Shown here: positions 25,304-33,042 of the stretch, in pieces
Numbering within the stretch: the stretch's first letter is position 1
How the letters are laid out: each line of letters begins with the position of its first letter
DNA from: Desulfuromusa sp.
GTDB taxonomy: Bacteria > Desulfobacterota > Desulfuromonadia > Desulfuromonadales > Geopsychrobacteraceae
DNA: 33,598 nt
Direction: 5' to 3'
NCBI GenBank assembly: GCA_021647765.1
Contig: JAKIUD010000035.1
Span: forward strand, 1 to 33,598
Made by a program: the position numbers and the translations under genes
The notes under the pieces: generated by a model
The model's input: the letters and a program-made list of their open reading frames with translations, nothing else
Databases searched by the model: none
What the model was told of the DNA's origin: nothing

Positions 25304-25334
25304 AATAAAAAAACCACAGGGTCGAACCCCGTGG
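25304..25334 (-). terminator. Leader terminator (possible attenuator) upstream of the ABC-F gene
   Basis: In the minus-strand RNA, CCACGGGG pairs with CCCTGTGG (one mismatch) around UUCGA, followed at once by seven U and then AUUUUC. This is a textbook Rho-independent terminator ending about 35 bases before the ABC-F start. No functional minus-strand gene lies just upstream, so it may be an attenuator in the ABC-F leader. An ORF beginning ATG at 25405 (MALEWHGKSLLAPGINGIDS) crosses the hairpin and could be a leader peptide, though its ribosome site is weak. Confidence 0.6.
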
Positions 25335-25512
25335 CCTTCGCGCAGCGAATCTATACCATTGATTCCCGGAGCAAGCAATGATTTTCCGTGCCATTCCAGA
25401 GCCAAATAAAAAACTCCAATTTTTCTTTCAATTCCAGTAAACTCACAATTTTACTGTTGCTGCTCGGCTGTGGAGTCGGAATGATGGCAATTTTTTTGTG
25501 AGGAATGTATCT

Positions 25513-26163
25513 ATGATCATCGGATTTGCCGGTAAAGCTGCTTCGGGAAAGACCTCAGCCGCTAAACATCTACTTGAACGGTCGAACTCAAATATGGTTA
25601 TTCTTCCGATGGCTTTGGCGCTGCGGGAGGAAGTTGAAAATTTCATCAGAGAGGTTGGAGCCGAAGCTTACGTTCCTCTGGTTTATGGAGATCAAGACGA
25701 CAAGGTTCGGGTGTTCCATATCGATGAAAAATCCGCTCTGGAACAATGCCCGATGTGGGCAAACTTTGTAGCAGATAATCAGGATATTCAGGATCTGCCG
25801 GGGCAGTCAGCTGTCAGTGTCCGTCGGCTCCTGCAATGGTGGGGAACCGAATATCGCCGTGCCCAGGATCCTGATTATTGGACCAAAGCCTGGGAAGTAA
25901 AGCTGCAGGAATATGATCTGGCAACCACCCACGTGTTGGTGGATGATGTACGGTTTGTCAATGAACTGGAGATTATCAAAAAGAATGGTGGAATTTTTGT
26001 CAAGATCGAAAGACCGGGGTTTAACGGAGCTAATGATCATAGCAGCGAAAATTCACTTGATCACTACAGCGACTGGGATCTGGTGATTCAGAATGACGGC
26101 AGCTTGGAACAGTTCAAACAGCAGGTGGAAATAAGGATTCTCCGACTGCTCAAAGCAGACTGA
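25513..26163 (+). CDS. Deoxynucleoside monophosphate kinase-like P-loop protein
   Basis: The 216-residue protein has a Walker A GKAASGKT (7-14) directly after the first strand MIIGFA, and a lid/NMP-binding layout like phage and bacterial dNMP kinases. Conserved stretches include RRLLQWWGTEYRRAQDPDYW (about 112-131) and VLVDDVRFVNELEIIKKNGG, which are typical of that family. It likely phosphorylates a deoxynucleotide, though the substrate is not shown. AGGA eight bases upstream fixes the ATG at 25513. Such kinases are often phage genes; there is no other phage gene around, so this may be a stray acquisition. It is transcribed alone. Confidence 0.78.
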   Translation: MIIGFAGKAASGKTSAAKHLLERSNSNMVILPMALALREEVENFIREVGAEAYVPLVYGDQDDKVRVFHIDEKSALEQCPMWANFVADNQDIQDLPGQSAVSVRRLLQWWGTEYRRAQDPDYWTKAWEVKLQEYDLATTHVLVDDVRFVNELEIIKKNGGIFVKIERPGFNGANDHSSENSLDHYSDWDLVIQNDGSLEQFKQQVEIRILRLLKAD

Positions 26164-26178
26164 TTAAACTGTAGTAGC

Positions 26179-26520
26179 TCAAACTTGAGGGCGCCGCAAA
26201 AAATTCTCACAACCCTGATGAGCCAATATTTTTGTTGTCGCTTGAACCAGTAACTCTTCATCATCGACAAACAGAATCCGTTCGTTTCTTTGGGGAGTTT
26301 TTTCCCGCAGGAAATAGTTCCGGCTTGTTTTCTGCTTTTTCAATGATTGGTAAATATATCTGGAATGTACTCCCTTGTTCAACAACACTATCCACCGTGA
26401 TAAATCCAGAATGATTCTCAATGATTCCGTGAACTATCGACAGCCCCATACCGCTTCCTTCATTCACAGGTTTCGTGGTGAAAAATGGGTCAAAGATTTT
26501 TTTTAAAGGGTTTTGCAAGA
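26179..26520 (-). pseudogene. Histidine kinase/receiver remnant, frameshifted and truncated
   Basis: In one frame, 26261-26518 gives the end of an HATPase domain: KIFDPFFTTKPVNEGSGMGL, then SIVHGIIENHSGFI and GSTFQIYLP. In another frame, 26179 to about 26300 continues with ERILFVDDEELLVQATTKIL, the start of a receiver domain, ending soon after. Together these are the C-terminal kinase and N-terminal receiver pieces of a hybrid kinase, joined across a frameshift near 26290-26310. The upstream part is missing. The truncation point touches TTTTGCAAGAACCT (26511-26524), which matches one end of the repeat at 33043-33168. Confidence 0.85.
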
Positions 26521-26557
26521 ACCTTCATTGACAAAGAATATCCAGAAATCTTACAAG

Positions 26558-26583
26558 ACCGGCACCCTTTTTCGGGTGCCGGT
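26558..26583 (-). terminator. Strong hairpin after acoC
   Basis: ACCGGCACCC (26558-26567) and GGGTGCCGGT (26574-26583) form a perfect 10-bp GC-rich stem around a six-base loop, 14 bases past the acoC stop. The following T-run on the minus strand is poor (CTTGT), but the strength and position make it the likely end of the acetoin transcript. Confidence 0.75.
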
Positions 26584-26597
26584 GTTTTAGAGGAAAG

Positions 26598-27623
26598 CTA
26601 AAGATCTTCAGGGTGTTCCAGCAGGCGTTTCAGTTCGACCAGAAAGTTGGCAGCGTACATTCCGTCCACCACCCTGTGGTCGGACATCAAGGTCACCCGC
26701 ATCATGGAGGTTGGGATCATTTCTCCGTCTTTCACTACAACCTCATCCCGAATACCTCCAACGGCAAGGATTGCAGACATTCCCGGCGGCACCAAGGCTG
26801 CAAAGTGTTCCACACCAAACATGCCCAGGTTAGAGATCGCAAAATTTCCGCCGATCAATTCGGCTTCACCAATTGAGCCGTCTTTGACCATAGCGATCAA
26901 TTGGCGAGACCTGTCAGCAACCTTAAGCAAGCTGAATGCTTCGCACCCATGAATCACCGGCATCATTAAATTTTCATCAACAGCGACTGCGATAGCAATG
27001 TTGATATGGGAATTAAGGATATATTCTTTGTCCCCAAGTTGAGCGTTGACCATGGGGTATTTTTCAATAGCTTTTGCGCAGGCTCGGGTGATGATGTCAT
27101 TCATTGATATTGCCTGACCAGTCTCTTTCAACGCTACCCGTAAAGCTTTGGCTTTCCCCATATCAATTGCCATAGTGACTGGAAACTGCGGGATCGTCCA
27201 CGAGGAAACCACGGTTTTAACAATTGTTGCCCGCATTTTTGAGAGGGGCTTGTTGGTGCTGACGGGATGATCTGTTCTCTCTGCTGCAGCCTCCTCTGTC
27301 TCCACAGTATCCTCATCATCGGCACCCCGATGATAGCTGGCAATAAAGGTATCTATTTCATCCTCTGACACGTCCGCAGCAGCGATAATTCCGATCAGTT
27401 CTTTAACTGGGTAATCTTCTCCTTCCTCACCAATGATACGACGGAGAATGCCCGCAACGGGGCTCTCAATCGACTGCGTAATTTTGTCGCTGGCAATCTC
27501 TAAAACCTCACTTTCAACTGCTACCTCATCACCTTCGTTAAGCAGCCAGGCAGAGATGGTTCCTTCTTTCATGGTCATCCCCCATTTGGGAATGGTAAGG
27601 GGGAAAATCTTGTTATTATTCAT
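26598..27623 (-). CDS. acoC: Acetoin dehydrogenase complex E2 (dihydrolipoamide acetyltransferase)
   Basis: The 341-residue E2 moves the acetyl group from E1 to CoA through a lipoyl arm. The lipoyl domain (about 4-80) has the target Lys47 in IASDKITQ. A charged linker (about 92-120; ADDEDTVETEEAAAERT) follows, then the catalytic acyltransferase domain (about 122-341) with the active His316 and Asp320 in DHRVVDG. A peripheral-subunit-binding domain, normally about 35 residues in the linker that docks E1 or E3, is not visible. The length is short for an E2, in agreement. Its GGAG site overlaps the end of acoB (five-base gap), so translation is tightly linked. A hairpin follows the gene. Confidence 0.9.
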   Translation of the reverse strand: MNNNKIFPLTIPKWGMTMKEGTISAWLLNEGDEVAVESEVLEIASDKITQSIESPVAGILRRIIGEEGEDYPVKELIGIIAAADVSEDEIDTFIASYHRGADDEDTVETEEAAAERTDHPVSTNKPLSKMRATIVKTVVSSWTIPQFPVTMAIDMGKAKALRVALKETGQAISMNDIITRACAKAIEKYPMVNAQLGDKEYILNSHINIAIAVAVDENLMMPVIHGCEAFSLLKVADRSRQLIAMVKDGSIGEAELIGGNFAISNLGMFGVEHFAALVPPGMSAILAVGGIRDEVVVKDGEMIPTSMMRVTLMSDHRVVDGMYAANFLVELKRLLEHPEDL

Positions 27624-27628
27624 ATTTT

Positions 27629-28633
27629 TTACTCCATAACTTTCCGTACAGCTGCCTCAACCTTGGTGGCATTGGGGATATATGCAGCTTCAAGGTTTGG
27701 TGCAAATGGAACCGGTGTGAAAGGCGGTGTCACCATTTGTGGTGCCGATTTCAAAGAACCAAACACCTCCTGCGCAACCATACCAACGATATCTGAGGCG
27801 AAACCGCAACGGCTACTATCTTCATCGACAACAACAAGCCGACCGGTCTTCTCTACACTGGAGAAGATGGCATCCTTATCCAGGGGTGATGTGGTTCGTG
27901 GATCGATAATTGTACAGCTGATACCGTCCTTCGCCAGTTTTTTAGCCGCCTTGTTCGCCATATCCACCATAAGACCTAATGCGACAATTGTGACATCTTT
28001 ACCCTCTTGCAGAATATTGGCTTTGCCTAAAGGAATCGTATAGTGCTCCTCAGGCACCTCACCTTTTATAGTATAGAGAGCCTTATGTTCAAAAAATATA
28101 CAGGGATCATCGTCCTGGATCGCCGTAGCCAACAACCCTTTTGCGTCATAAGCATTTGAGGGAATAATACTCTTCAACCCTGGGACATGAGTAAATATTG
28201 AATAAGGGCTCTGGGAATGTTGTGCTGCGGCACTAAACCCGGCACCAATGATAGTGCGAATGGTGACCGGGGTGACTGCTTTACCACCGAACATGTAGCG
28301 GAACTTGGCTGCCTGATTGTACAGCTGATCAAAACAGACTCCGAGAAAATCGGCAAACATCAGTTCACCTATGGCACGCATCCCACAGGCTGATGCGCCA
28401 ACAGCAGCACCAATGTACGAAGATTCAGAAATAGGAGCATCTAATACGCGGTCGGGGAATAGCGGATACAAGCCCTTAGTGACTCCCAGCACCCCCCCCC
28501 AGGAATCGCGTTCCTGATCGGTGCCAGCCGAACCGGCAACATCGAGTCCCATAAGAATGACCGATTCATCTCTCTCCATCTCTAAACGAATCGCTTCGTT
28601 GATGGCCTCCTTGAACATGATTTTTCTTACCAT
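27629..28633 (-). CDS. acoB: Acetoin dehydrogenase E1 beta subunit
   Basis: The 334-residue subunit belongs to the transketolase-like beta family of 2-oxo acid dehydrogenases. Hallmarks are FKEAINEAIRLEMERDE at the start, ISESSYIGAAVGASACGMR, FADFLGVCFDQLYNQAAKFRYM and the C-terminal domain VVVDEDSSRCGFASDI. With AcoA it forms the thiamine-diphosphate active site that cleaves acetoin, releasing acetaldehyde. Acetoin rather than pyruvate is inferred from acoX upstream. AAAGGA precedes the ATG at 28633. A run of nine G bases in the coding strand (28492-28500) encodes Trp-Gly-Gly-Val; such a run is prone to slippage. Confidence 0.93.
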   Translation of the reverse strand: MVRKIMFKEAINEAIRLEMERDESVILMGLDVAGSAGTDQERDSWGGVLGVTKGLYPLFPDRVLDAPISESSYIGAAVGASACGMRAIGELMFADFLGVCFDQLYNQAAKFRYMFGGKAVTPVTIRTIIGAGFSAAAQHSQSPYSIFTHVPGLKSIIPSNAYDAKGLLATAIQDDDPCIFFEHKALYTIKGEVPEEHYTIPLGKANILQEGKDVTIVALGLMVDMANKAAKKLAKDGISCTIIDPRTTSPLDKDAIFSSVEKTGRLVVVDEDSSRCGFASDIVGMVAQEVFGSLKSAPQMVTPPFTPVPFAPNLEAAYIPNATKVEAAVRKVME

Positions 28634-28672
28634 TGTATTTTCCTTTCTTTTATATGAATCGTTAACAAGGGA

Positions 28673-29653
28673 TCAGTAAGAGACGTATACGTCGGTCAAT
28701 AGTGCTTCAAGATCAGGTTCAGGGGCAGCTTTGGCCGCTTGGACAGATTTTTCCACCTGGGCTAAAACATCTTTATCAATAGCTTCCAGTTCAGTATTTT
28801 CAATCATGCCTGTCGAAGTTACGGTTGCAGAAAAACGTTTAAGAGGGTCGTTATTGGCACGGGAAATTCTTACTTCATCTTTAGGACGGTAAGTTTGAGC
28901 ATCACCTTCAAAGTGGCCGAAATATCGCAAAGTCTTGCACTCGACAAAAGAGGGACCACCACCTTTCCGGGTACGATCAATTGCTTCACCTGCAGCCTCA
29001 TAAACAGCAAAAAAATCATTACCGTCGACGGTCATTGCCGGCATGCCGAAACCACGGGCACGATCGGCAATATTCTCGGTTCCGATACGCGCAGTAAACT
29101 TGGGTGACGTTGACTCAGCATAACCATTGTTTTCCAGCACAAAAACAACTGGCAAGTTCCAGGTGACTGCCAGGTTCATGGATTCAAAATTTGTCCCCTG
29201 ATTAGCAGCACCATCACCAAAAAATACGAGTGCGATGCTGCCATCTTTGCGTAGCTTGGAAGCTAGTCCTGCACCACAGGCCAATGGAGGCCCAGCGCCG
29301 ACTATGCCGTTGGCACCCAACATTCCTACATCAATATCAGCGATATGCATGGAGCCTCCTTTGCCACCACATGCGCCGGTTTTTTTGCCGTAAATCTCGG
29401 CCATCATACTCATGATGTCGACACCCTTGGCGATACAGTGCCCATGACCTCGATGAGTACTGGCGATGCGATCTTTGTCGTTAAGGTGCTCGCAAAAACC
29501 AACAGCAATAGCCTCTTCACCCGAGTAGAGATGAACAAAACCAGAGATTTCTCCGGTGGCAAACTCGGTGTGGAGGCGCTCCTCAAATTCACGAATCAGT
29601 CGCATCTTGCGATAAGCTTTGAGAAGCCCCTCTTTTGATAGCTGCACACTCAT
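28673..29653 (-). CDS. acoA: Acetoin dehydrogenase E1 alpha subunit
   Basis: The 326-residue subunit binds thiamine diphosphate: GDG at 146-148 and NN at 175-176 form the standard motif (GDGAANQG to VLENNGYAES). Other hallmarks are HRGHGHCIAKG (about 68-78) and GGKGGSMHIADID (about 96-108), which are shared by AcoA and bacterial pyruvate E1 alpha. I chose the ATG at 29653, with AAAGGAG seven bases upstream; the open frame runs 40 codons further back without conserved sequence. The gene follows acoX after 291 bases of non-coding DNA and precedes acoB by 39 bases. Confidence 0.93.
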   Translation of the reverse strand: MSVQLSKEGLLKAYRKMRLIREFEERLHTEFATGEISGFVHLYSGEEAIAVGFCEHLNDKDRIASTHRGHGHCIAKGVDIMSMMAEIYGKKTGACGGKGGSMHIADIDVGMLGANGIVGAGPPLACGAGLASKLRKDGSIALVFFGDGAANQGTNFESMNLAVTWNLPVVFVLENNGYAESTSPKFTARIGTENIADRARGFGMPAMTVDGNDFFAVYEAAGEAIDRTRKGGGPSFVECKTLRYFGHFEGDAQTYRPKDEVRISRANNDPLKRFSATVTSTGMIENTELEAIDKDVLAQVEKSVQAAKAAPEPDLEALLTDVYVSY

Positions 29654-29944
29654 TTGTTTCTCCTTTCTTCCGGTAGGCAGTGACATTGAATGAAAATCCA
29701 TCGGTTCCACCTGAACCCGACATATCTTCTCTCTCAAAGATACCTGATAATCACTTAATATCAAGGAACACACCGATTTTATGCCGGGGTATTGATTGTT
29801 TTGACTTAGCTCTTATAAGTTATCGTTATTGTTGCTGAATTGGTTTTTTTAGAATGAACTTGATTTGCAAAGTCGATGTTTTTTGAGGGTTGGCAGAGCC
29901 TTCTAGGAAGTTACCGAATATCTTGAGAGACTTGTTTCAATCAA
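29654..29944. other. acoX-acoA spacer
   Basis: This 291-base gap is long for genes of one operon and AT-rich. It may hold a separate promoter for acoABC. I looked for a sigma-54 promoter (GG and GC ten bases apart in TGGCAC-N5-TTGCA form), common for acetoin genes, on the minus strand and did not find a good match. No gene is visible. Confidence 0.35.
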
Positions 29945-31036
29945 TTAAATAGCTGACTTACTCTTTTTTGGTGTCACACTAAAAACACTCTCTTGAGAAA
30001 TATATGGTGATTTCCAGTTTAAAATTCCCCGTTCGGCAGCGAGTTGTAAGACCTGTGGCACATCAACAGTCAGGGGGCCATTCAGATCTAGCCAAACCTT
30101 TATTTCATCGTTCTGGCAAAACGTGAACTCTCGTTCTCCATCGAGCGCAACAACACCTTGGAACATTTTTACCGTGATGATTTCGAGAGGATTTAAAATG
30201 TGAAATTCAGCTATTCCCACGGGTAAAACAAGTCCTGGCGCGATAGGTGAGTACAACGTCAGTTTCCCTTGCCCCGGAGGGCAAAGGATCAGATGGAGCC
30301 CTTGGCTGCTATCGCGGGGAATGGGATTGGCTAGTCCGGCGACCGAAGACCATCCAATAGCATCGGCTTTAGCAAAGGTAACAAAAATCTCCTTGACCTT
30401 TTCTGTCTTCCATATTGCTCGGCTACCGACCCACATTTCATCAGTCAGACAAAGATCAACCAATGCCAAGTCTTTACAGTGACCATTAATTTCGATCCGC
30501 AAAACTTTATTACGTCTGGTTGCTTCGCTAATTGAGACTGCTCCTCTTGCCACCAGTCCAGCTGCGATACCGGCAATCGTTGCTTCTTGAAAATGAGGAA
30601 AAGTATTATTAGTTCCAGTCGACAAGGCAATCAGCGGAATATTTTCACAATTGTTTGCAACCAACCGGTGGGTGCCGTCTCCCCCTAAGACAACGATAAG
30701 GCGCACTCCAGCTGCAATAATTAACTCCACAGCCCGGATAGTATCGATGCCCTTTTCCTCCACCGGCATGTCGAGCAGTTCAATTTCAGGCCAGTCTTCT
30801 CCAAGAACCGCTGTTCCCTGGTCACGACTGCGTAACAAACTCCCAGCGATACCGGAATGATCAGGTATCATGTAGACCCTGTCGATCCCCAGAACCCGCA
30901 TACCCAAACATAGTCTTCGTACAATATTGGTTTTTTCAGCAATCGTATAACCCGAAGCAGCACTTATTAGTCGCCGAATATCCTGTCCAGAAGCAGGGTT
31001 CGCAATAATACCCACCGTAATTGCTTCGTTATCCAT
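29945..31036 (-). CDS. acoX: AcoX, NAD-kinase-fold protein of acetoin clusters
   Basis: The 363-residue protein has an ATP-NAD kinase fold. It starts with VGIIANPASGQDIRRLISAAS and has the nucleotide motif VVLGGDGTHRL (GGDGT at 118-122), then LIALSTGTNNTFP, as in NAD kinases. AcoX proteins regularly accompany acetoin dehydrogenase genes in Gram-negative bacteria. Their exact role is not settled; a kinase activity linked to acetoin breakdown is supposed. AAGGA seven bases upstream supports the ATG at 31036. An IS3 remnant lies directly upstream, so the promoter of this gene may have been changed. Confidence 0.9.
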   Translation of the reverse strand: MDNEAITVGIIANPASGQDIRRLISAASGYTIAEKTNIVRRLCLGMRVLGIDRVYMIPDHSGIAGSLLRSRDQGTAVLGEDWPEIELLDMPVEEKGIDTIRAVELIIAAGVRLIVVLGGDGTHRLVANNCENIPLIALSTGTNNTFPHFQEATIAGIAAGLVARGAVSISEATRRNKVLRIEINGHCKDLALVDLCLTDEMWVGSRAIWKTEKVKEIFVTFAKADAIGWSSVAGLANPIPRDSSQGLHLILCPPGQGKLTLYSPIAPGLVLPVGIAEFHILNPLEIITVKMFQGVVALDGEREFTFCQNDEIKVWLDLNGPLTVDVPQVLQLAAERGILNWKSPYISQESVFSVTPKKSKSAI

Positions 31037-31059
31037 TCACATATCCTTCTTTGCAGACA

Positions 31060-31285
31060 TTGGAGCCCGTCAAAGCGCTGATTTTTCACAGTGATCGAGG
31101 TCGCCAATATGCCTTCGACAGTTATCGGGAGATTCTCAGCAGCTATGTTGTTTACACCAGCATGAACCGGAAAGGTGATTGTTGCTGCCGAAGAAAGTCC
31201 TTTCTTCACCCTGAAAACCGAACTGGTTCACCATTGCGACTATGAAACTCGCAAGGAAGGCAGAGCCTTGTTCTTCTCTCTATCT
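31060..31285 (+). pseudogene. IS3-family transposase (OrfB) remnant
   Basis: Two frames carry pieces of the DDE integrase core of IS3-type OrfB. The first, from 31060, reads PVKALIFHSDRGRQYAFDSY and continues to YTSMNRKGDC, the usual HSDRGSQY to SMSRKGDCWDNA region. After a frameshift near 31175-31190, the next frame gives SPFFTLKTELVHHCDYETR, the segment holding the catalytic Glu neighbourhood. The N-terminal part, OrfA and inverted ends are absent. It lies antisense between DUF6506 and acoX, so an insertion sequence once entered the acetoin cluster and was largely deleted. Confidence 0.88.
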
Positions 31286-31325
31286 GTTGTTTCGCTGGCA
31301 ATAGTCTCACAATGTGTGAAACAAT

Positions 31326-31628
31326 TTAAAAAAGAGCATCGCCACTTTTCCCATCCAGCCCAGGATGACAGTCAAAACGTACGACTCCTATAGCAGCTTT
31401 CCCTTTTGCTACTTGGGCAACACGAGCTGTTCCAATATGGCCAAAACCACCACAGAGTTCTATAGCGGTGACACCCTCTGCGATCAAGTCCGTGGTAATA
31501 GCTTCGGCACTGGCATAATCGGGGACACCAACAACAATCAGCTCAACCATGGGAGTCACAATCAAGCTGCGGTGCTTTTGTGGTTCAGTCTCTGGAGCAA
31601 GAAATATAAAAGCAGCTTTTAATGCCAT
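31326..31628 (-). CDS. DUF6506-like small protein of the acetoin cluster
   Basis: The 100-residue protein starts MALKAAFIFLAPETEPQKHR and contains TPMVELIVVGVPDYASAEAI, GVTAIELCGGFGHIGTARV and GVVRFDCHPGLDGKSGDALF. This pattern fits the family I know as DUF6506, with no established function. AAAGGAGAGG precedes the ATG. It is the first gene of the minus-strand acetoin group and was probably cotranscribed with acoX before the IS3 remnant separated them by about 290 bases. Conserved Cys and His (FDCHPG) suggest a metal or ligand site, but that is speculation. Confidence 0.72.
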   Translation of the reverse strand: MALKAAFIFLAPETEPQKHRSLIVTPMVELIVVGVPDYASAEAITTDLIAEGVTAIELCGGFGHIGTARVAQVAKGKAAIGVVRFDCHPGLDGKSGDALF

Positions 31629-31737
31629 GACAACCTCTCCTTTCTGTTATTAGGGGTGATTTTTTTCACCTGTTAGCAGCTCATATCTGTAGATATTGAG
31701 ACAACGTTGCACAACCGGAAAATCTTTTTATCGAACA

Positions 31738-31761
31738 GGTTAACGTTTTTATAAGTTAACC
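31738..31761. promoter_or_regulatory. Inverted repeat, candidate operator
   Basis: GGTTAAC (31738-31744) and GTTAACC (31755-31761) are perfect 7-base inverted arms with ten bases between them, about 110 bases before the start of the first acetoin-cluster gene. The spacing suits a dimeric regulator. The regulator gene is not in the window. Confidence 0.35.
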
Positions 31762-31951
31762 AATAGTCGTGATTTGTGCCACCTGAACAGCGACCACGTC
31801 TAGCTCTTCTTTCAGTATGTTGGCGGATCTTATTTAATGAACCTCAGGCAGCTTTGGCGTAATGTTATTGCTCTTTGACTTAGTCAGAAACTGTGAACAT
31901 TAAAAAACAATCGGTGTTTAAACGTGTCAATAAAAAACTGGAGTAACTCTG

Positions 31952-32056
31952 GAATGGTGCTAGTTTAAGGAAATTTCCAGCAAATACGGGACAGCCTCCG
32001 ATGGGTCTGGGGACAGTCCCAAGGTTACTGCAATACTGGTTACGCTAGCACCATTC
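31952..32056. repeat. Palindromic element with REP-like core, copy 2
   Basis: GAATGGTGCTAG (31952-31963) and CTAGCACCATTC (32045-32056) are perfect 12-base inverted ends of a 105-base element. Its core holds GGGACAGCC (31988-31996) and GGGGACAGTCCC (32009-32020), the reverse complement of the motif pair at 219-246. This looks like a small non-autonomous mobile element or REP unit. Confidence 0.55.
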
Positions 32057-32254
32057 GGGGAACACTGTGTTTTTGTGTTCTCATTCCATTATACCGAAGG
32101 TTTAAATCTTTTTCGCAATCCGACACACCGGATCTCATTTATAAGAACTTAGCAGTTGTGACGGTTGTCCGCTCTGCTACACAAACCTCTATAGGAATTT
32201 TGAGCGTACCAAACCTGACGATAGCTGTCGAATCAAGTCTGAATATATGGCAGA

Positions 32255-33010
32255 TCAACATTTCCCCACCGGAGCCAGATAAATTGTAAATTCATCTATT
32301 CCATCCACATCCACCAATTGATCCATCAATTGTTGATTGTAGGCAGCAACAGCACAGGTTCCACAACTGATCGCTGCACATGCCAGGTAGAGATTCTGAC
32401 ACACATGTCCAACATCCATCAGAATGACGCGATGGGCTGCCGTGGTGTAGCGCCATTCGGTACGGTAGGGGATAACTGTCCAGACAAAAGTAACTGAGGC
32501 TGCGGCAGAGAATGTTTGTCCCAAGGTTGCTGGCGGTAATTTTTCGACCAGATCTTCGTCTTCTCGTTCTAAAACCAATGCATGCTCAATTGGCAGATAG
32601 CGATAGACTCCAACCTCCAGTCCCTCCACATTTGAGATCAGAAGATAGGTCTCAAACGGATGGCGGCAACCAGCTGAGGGGGCGGTACGTAAGGCGGTTC
32701 CTGGTGCCAGTTCTTTTTTGATTCCCTGGGTTGACCAGAGGAGGAAAGCAAGCTCTGCCAGAGAGAGTGATTCTCCCTTAAAGCTGCGGTGACTTTTGCG
32801 GTTAGTGATAGCGTCGAGCAGGTCGGTGCCGCGAAATGAAGTCCAGTCTTCTGTGCCAGGAAGTTCGATCAACTTCTGTTCTGGCCAGGACGGTTTCTGT
32901 ATCGGAGGAGGTTCAACTCCCTGATGCTGATCGGTGAAACGAAAGTTGATGGTCTGACGTAACGAGTCTTTCAGAAAATCCCGATGCTCGGCAATTTTAG
33001 CTTTATCCAT
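32255..33010 (-). CDS. SagB-type nitroreductase family oxidoreductase
   Basis: The 251-residue protein belongs to the SagB/ThcOx branch of FMN nitroreductases. It has the family start motif DLLDAITNRKSHRSFKGESLSLAELAFLLWSTQGI, TALRTAPSAGCRHPFETYLL, and VILMDVGHVCQNLYLACAAISCGTCAVAAY. SagB enzymes oxidise azolines in peptide toxins, but many stand-alone members like this one have unknown roles; no precursor peptide or cyclodehydratase gene is near. AAAGGAAA before the ATG at 33010 decides the start; an open frame 18 codons longer runs into the repeat upstream. The C-terminus is cysteine (VGKC). Confidence 0.87.
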   Translation of the reverse strand: MDKAKIAEHRDFLKDSLRQTINFRFTDQHQGVEPPPIQKPSWPEQKLIELPGTEDWTSFRGTDLLDAITNRKSHRSFKGESLSLAELAFLLWSTQGIKKELAPGTALRTAPSAGCRHPFETYLLISNVEGLEVGVYRYLPIEHALVLEREDEDLVEKLPPATLGQTFSAAASVTFVWTVIPYRTEWRYTTAAHRVILMDVGHVCQNLYLACAAISCGTCAVAAYNQQLMDQLVDVDGIDEFTIYLAPVGKC

Positions 33011-33042
33011 GAAATTTCCTTTCTGGGCAATTTTCACAATAG

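Larger units (their letters stand above)
31629..32254. other. Intergenic region upstream of the acetoin cluster
   Basis: This 626-base region should hold the promoter of the DUF6506/acoX group. It contains an inverted repeat at 31738-31761 and a longer palindromic element at 31952-32056. No gene, tRNA or sigma-54 promoter was recognised. Confidence 0.4.

Noticed and set aside
25304..25370. tRNA-like T arm (GGGGTTCGACCC) upstream of the ABC-F gene
   Set aside because: No acceptor, D or anticodon stem can be drawn around it; the U-run fits a terminator.
29654..31800. Sigma-54 promoter for the acetoin genes
   Set aside because: No site with GG and GC at the required spacing was found on the minus strand before acoA or DUF6506.
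32240..32260. TGA after the terminal Cys of the SagB-type gene as another selenocysteine codon
   Set aside because: The frame beyond it shows no family resemblance and the protein already has normal length.
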